The notes under the pieces were generated by a model, which ran no database searches, was not told where the DNA came from, and saw only the letters and a program-made list of their open reading frames with translations. Shown here one piece after another: positions 61,066 to 64,000 of a stretch of DNA of 64,000 nt. A program made the position numbers and the translations under genes. Origin of the DNA: Favolaschia claudopus (Eukaryota > Basidiomycota > Agaricomycetes > Agaricales > Mycenaceae); NCBI GenBank assembly GCA_037176885.1, contig JAWWNJ010000006.1, positions 1,550,001 to 1,614,000 of the forward strand. The letters run 5' to 3'. Each line of letters begins with the position of its first letter. Position 1 is the stretch's first letter.

Positions 61066-62182
61066 TCAGGAGTATCGACCGGGGGGAAATTCGGACTTCC
61101 AAATGTCTTCCAAATCCTTCAGAACCTGATCGCTCACATCTGTCCAGCTTGCCGTGGGCTGCCATTCCGCGCTCGACACGATATCAAACCGATCTCCGAC
61201 CCAAGCGCCCTCATGAATCGCCCCATCATACGACATCGAGACAGACGGGTCAGACGCCAGACAAATCCTCGTCATCAGCACTTCCGACATGCCCACTTTC
61301 TGCAGCTCTTCTCCCAGGTCGTAGCTGCCGGTGCTTACGACGGGAAGATACTTGGCCTTTAGATCGATCAGTGCCGTCTCGCGCACGTACTCCTTGCGCG
61401 TCAGATTCCGCAGCACAGTCGGACGTGCCATGGGCGGCGGAGGGGAGTAGACAAGTAGGTGATCGATCGCGTGCATGTTGCGATAGTAATAAGCTGGCCA
61501 GCAGTTGCTGAGCTTCCGAAACACCCCATCCAGATTGAAAGGTTTGCCGTTGACTCTTCTGAAATCGTACTCGTACAAAGAGCTTTCGCCGTCATCCGTG
61601 AATTTAGCCTCTTCTTCCGGCGTCCTGAAAACGTTTTCTGGGATGTCTGAGTTGTCGAGGGAGCTGCCGATGCAGAGGATGCGATGTCCATTCCAGGGGA
61701 CGGAGGACGCGATTCGTTTTATATGGTGATAGATCGTTGGCCTCCCGACCTCCCACAGAGCCTGACAAGTTACGCTCAGGCACAGAATCTCGCTGAGAAG
61801 GTTGTAACGAGTATCGGCAAGATATTTGAGGTGGTCATGGATCTCATAAAGCATTTCAACAGGAAGATTGACGAGACGGGAGCTATACGTTCTAGTTAAA
61901 TCTCGATCAACTAGCACGCTGAACCTTTGTGCCTCACCTCTGGGTTGCAGTTTGAGGGAAGAGCAAAGCTGGGTTTGTGAAATTTTTACTATAGTAGCCT
62001 TTCCGTACGATATCGCCAGGCTTCACGGCGCGAACCAAATTGTCGATATCGGGGAGTGGTGGAGGTACCCTGATGTTCTTCTCCAGATCATCCCCCAAGG
62101 AAAATAGAAATTCTCCTAATTTACCCCAATGTTTGTAAGCTTCACGCCTATCCAGATTCACTGTCATCCAATGTTGGCCCAT
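61066..62182 (-). CDS. F-box-like protein of the MGQ-W / HWGKLGEF family, 356 aa
   Basis: Exon 1 (61938-62182) starts at the ATG (M-G-Q-H-W-M-T-V-N-L-D-R-R-E) and exon 2 is 61066-61891; the 46-nt intron joins them in frame at T-Q-R-T-Y-S-S-R-L-V-N-L-P. An N-terminal module of about 80 residues (H-W-G-K-L-G-E-F ... D-I-D-N-L-V-R-A-V-K-P-G-D) precedes an F-box-like helix (L-V-N-L-P-V-E-M-L-Y-E-I) and C-L-S-V-T-C-Q-A-L-W-E-V-G-R. The C-terminal part is conserved with the split paralogue (G-A-W-V-G-D-R-F-D-I-V; W-T-D-V-S-D-Q-V-L-K-D-L-E-D-I-W). I know this only as an Agaricomycete-type family of unknown target; an SCF adaptor role is inferred. It is the intact partner of the transposon-split gene next to it. 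Confidence 0.75.
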
Positions 62183-62690
62183 TGCCGCTGAGCTCGACGG
62201 TCGTAGCCTAAAGGCAAGGTTGTGGGCGCACAAAAGGTGAGGCGCGGTACCATTAGATATCTAAGAGGATCAATTTGAAGAAGTCCTAAATTAGGGTTAG
62301 GTTTACGTCCAGGCCAGAGCCTCGCGTGACTCCCAGTCCTTTTCTCTGGCCTTCGACTTGCTTTTCTTGTGCAATTTTGAGACTGGCGGCTTCCCAAGCG
62401 AGCCAAGGGCTCAGCAAGAGCACTACCAGCGAAGTAATCCCAATCCATATCTCTTTGCCAGTCGTCAAATCGCTATCAAAAATCCAAAAACTCCAAGGAA
62501 GCTCCGAGGCTCGGTAATGAAGCCTGGATACACTGAAAAAACCTGAGCCCAAGCCTCGTCTACGCTATCTCTACCTGCCAATTAGCTGCTGCGTTTCTCT
62601 AAGCTCAAGTGACGGAACGCCCTCCGGATCGGAATCCCTGATGATGATTTGCATCGACTGTGTGAGTTTAGCTGCTCTTCACGAACCACC
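62183..62690. other. Divergent intergenic region
   Basis: Lies between the start of the F-box-like gene (minus) and the start of the FAH-family gene (plus), so it should hold both promoters. A second short telomere-like piece, TTAGGGTTAGG, occurs at 62291-62301. Confidence 0.5.
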
Positions 62691-63896
62691 ATGTCCCCAA
62701 TACGCACAGTGAGTTCCAGCCACATTTATCATCCCTAGTTGACCGCTCTCCAGCAATGGACCCGCCTCATTCGCTTCGTAGCCGCTGAGACCTCCCAGGT
62801 TCACATCGGGCAACCAGTCGACGCGTCTCTCGACGGTTTGCTTTCCAGGCATTTTCTCCAGGAATCAATTAGCTTACTTGCGTATAGTGGGTCTTGCTGC
62901 GTATCGCGGAAACACTATCAAGGCCAACGAGATACTCGGCTCCGCTCTGGATCCCGCAGCCCAAGTTTCCAAGACGGTTCTGACTGTGAAGCAGCTGTTA
63001 AGCCCCCTCTCACGCGAGGAGGTCAAATACGTGCGCTGTCTTGGACTCAACTACGCAGACCACGCCGTGCGTCCGTTTCGTCGATCTGGCGGCCATATTA
63101 CATCTCACGACGCCTAGGCTGAGGGAAATCTTCCCGTTCCACCGTGAGTTTTGAGTTACCCTTTTAATTTTTTTCATATCATGAAACACCAGTTTCCCCG
63201 TCCTGTTCACGAAGCCCGTTACCTCACTCACCGGGCCCGGGGCCACAATCGTGATCCCCAAAGCTGCGCAGCCAGTGAAGGAGCACAACCCCGACTACGA
63301 AGTCGAGCTTGTTATCGTCATCGGGAAGCACGCAAAGGACGTTTCTGAAGCCGACGCGTTCGACTACGTGCTCGGGTACACCGCCGCGAACGACGTGTCG
63401 TTCCGGAAGCATCAGATGGCCGTCTCGCAGTGGACGTTTTCAAAGGGATTCGGTGAGTGTAACCACCATCGCTGCGTTCCAGAGCGCTCACTCCGCGCTC
63501 AGACAACACCAACCCACTGGGCCCCTGCCTCGTTTCCGCCTCCGCGATTCCCGACCCGCAGAAGCTCCCGCTCAAAACCGTCTTGAATGGTGCCACGGTG
63601 CAGGACGGCAACACCTCGTACGTCGTTTTTCGCTCTTAACACTCCTGACTCGTCTGAAAATGCTCCACAGAGACCAGATATTCACCGTCCGACAAACAGT
63701 CGCTTTCCTCTCACAGGGAACAACGCTCGAGCCGGGGTCGGTGATCCTTACGGGAACACCGAAGGGGGTCGGTTTCGTGAAGAAGCCCCCGGTGTACTTG
63801 AAGCATGGCGATAAGATGAGCGTGTGGGTGGGGAGCGGGATTGGGACACTGGTGAATGATGTTGTGGAGGAAGGCAGGACCAATGCGAAGCTTTAG
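62691..63896 (+). CDS. Fumarylacetoacetate hydrolase family protein, 7 exons, 301 aa
   Basis: Exons 62691-62708, 62754-62835, 62888-63066, 63118-63143, 63193-63452, 63503-63617 and 63671-63896 join in frame. Family signatures: C-L-G-L-N-Y-A-D-H-A; P-V-L-F-T-K-P; the metal-binding D-Y-E-V-E-L (E138, E140); G-Y-T-A-A-N-D-V-S-F-R; K-G-F-D-N-T-N-P-L-G-P; Q-D-G-N-T-S-D; and L-T-G-T-P-K-G-V-G (residues 253-261). The enzyme class uses Mg2+ to split or decarboxylate 2-oxo-acids with a beta-carbonyl (acylpyruvase, oxaloacetate decarboxylase, 2-hydroxyhepta-2,4-diene-1,7-dioate isomerase). The short form without an SH3-like N-domain matches the FAHD1/FAHD2 group rather than true tyrosine-pathway FAH. 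The exact substrate is not readable. Confidence 0.9.
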
Positions 63897-64000
63897 TGAC
63901 TCTGTACACGTCTAGTAAACTTGGAATTCGATTTTTTCTGCTTAGATTTATCCTCAGTTTACTCAAAGCCTACGACGAGGCTGCTCAGCCGTCGGTCTCC
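63897..64000. other. 3' flank of the FAH-family gene
   Basis: Non-coding tail to the window end. Confidence 0.5.

Noticed and set aside
1..64000. tRNA, rRNA, CRISPR array or secondary-metabolite cluster
   Set aside because: No cloverleaf, rRNA core, spaced repeats, or PKS/NRPS/terpene synthase signatures were seen on either strand; the single GMC oxidoreductase is not accompanied by biosynthetic neighbours.

Overview
The window is nuclear DNA of a filamentous basidiomycete, most likely an Agaricomycete (mushroom-forming fungus). The signs are many short GT-AG introns (about 46-90 nt), closely packed genes on both strands, a large family of F-box-like proteins, an intact Helitron of the fungal Rep-Pif1 type, and housekeeping genes of fungal architecture (a MogA-MoeA fusion, a neurofibromin-type RasGAP, GMC oxidoreductases). 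No bacterial operon, CRISPR array, rRNA or tRNA was recognised. Gene models below were joined by hand from splice signals and reading frame; exon edges are predictions.

Layout. 0-4.3 kb: an Spt5-like NGN/KOW protein and an uncharacterised 472-residue protein with two basic nuclear-localisation motifs. 4.3-14 kb: a poorly coding stretch with small repeats, then three F-box-like genes and a small MYND zinc-finger protein. 14.9-22.7 kb: one uninterrupted Helitron RepHel gene (about 2571 aa). 24.2-28.3 kb: a 13-exon importin-13-type karyopherin. 29-33.4 kb: a tandem segmental duplication carrying two F-box-like paralogues. 33.5-35.9 kb: the bifunctional molybdenum cofactor gene (gephyrin/cnxE type). 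36.1-39.0 kb: a GMC oxidoreductase with an unusual C-terminal membrane anchor and cytosolic tail. 40-43.5 kb: an F-box-like pseudogene beside its intact paralogue. 43.9-57.8 kb: a coiled-coil protein of unknown role and a 10-kb neurofibromin/Ira-type RasGAP. 58-62.2 kb: a second tandem pair of F-box-like genes, one of them split in its first exon by a 1.1-kb TIR transposon with a 7-bp target duplication. 62.7-63.9 kb: a fumarylacetoacetate-hydrolase family enzyme.

The genes do not form one pathway. Conserved housekeeping blocks (karyopherin, Mo-cofactor, RasGAP, FAH) alternate with fast-evolving F-box clusters and mobile DNA. The most informative structures are the transposon-split F-box gene, the membrane-anchored GMC oxidoreductase, the intact Helitron, and a 156-bp tandem duplication that copied an exon-intron junction inside an F-box gene.
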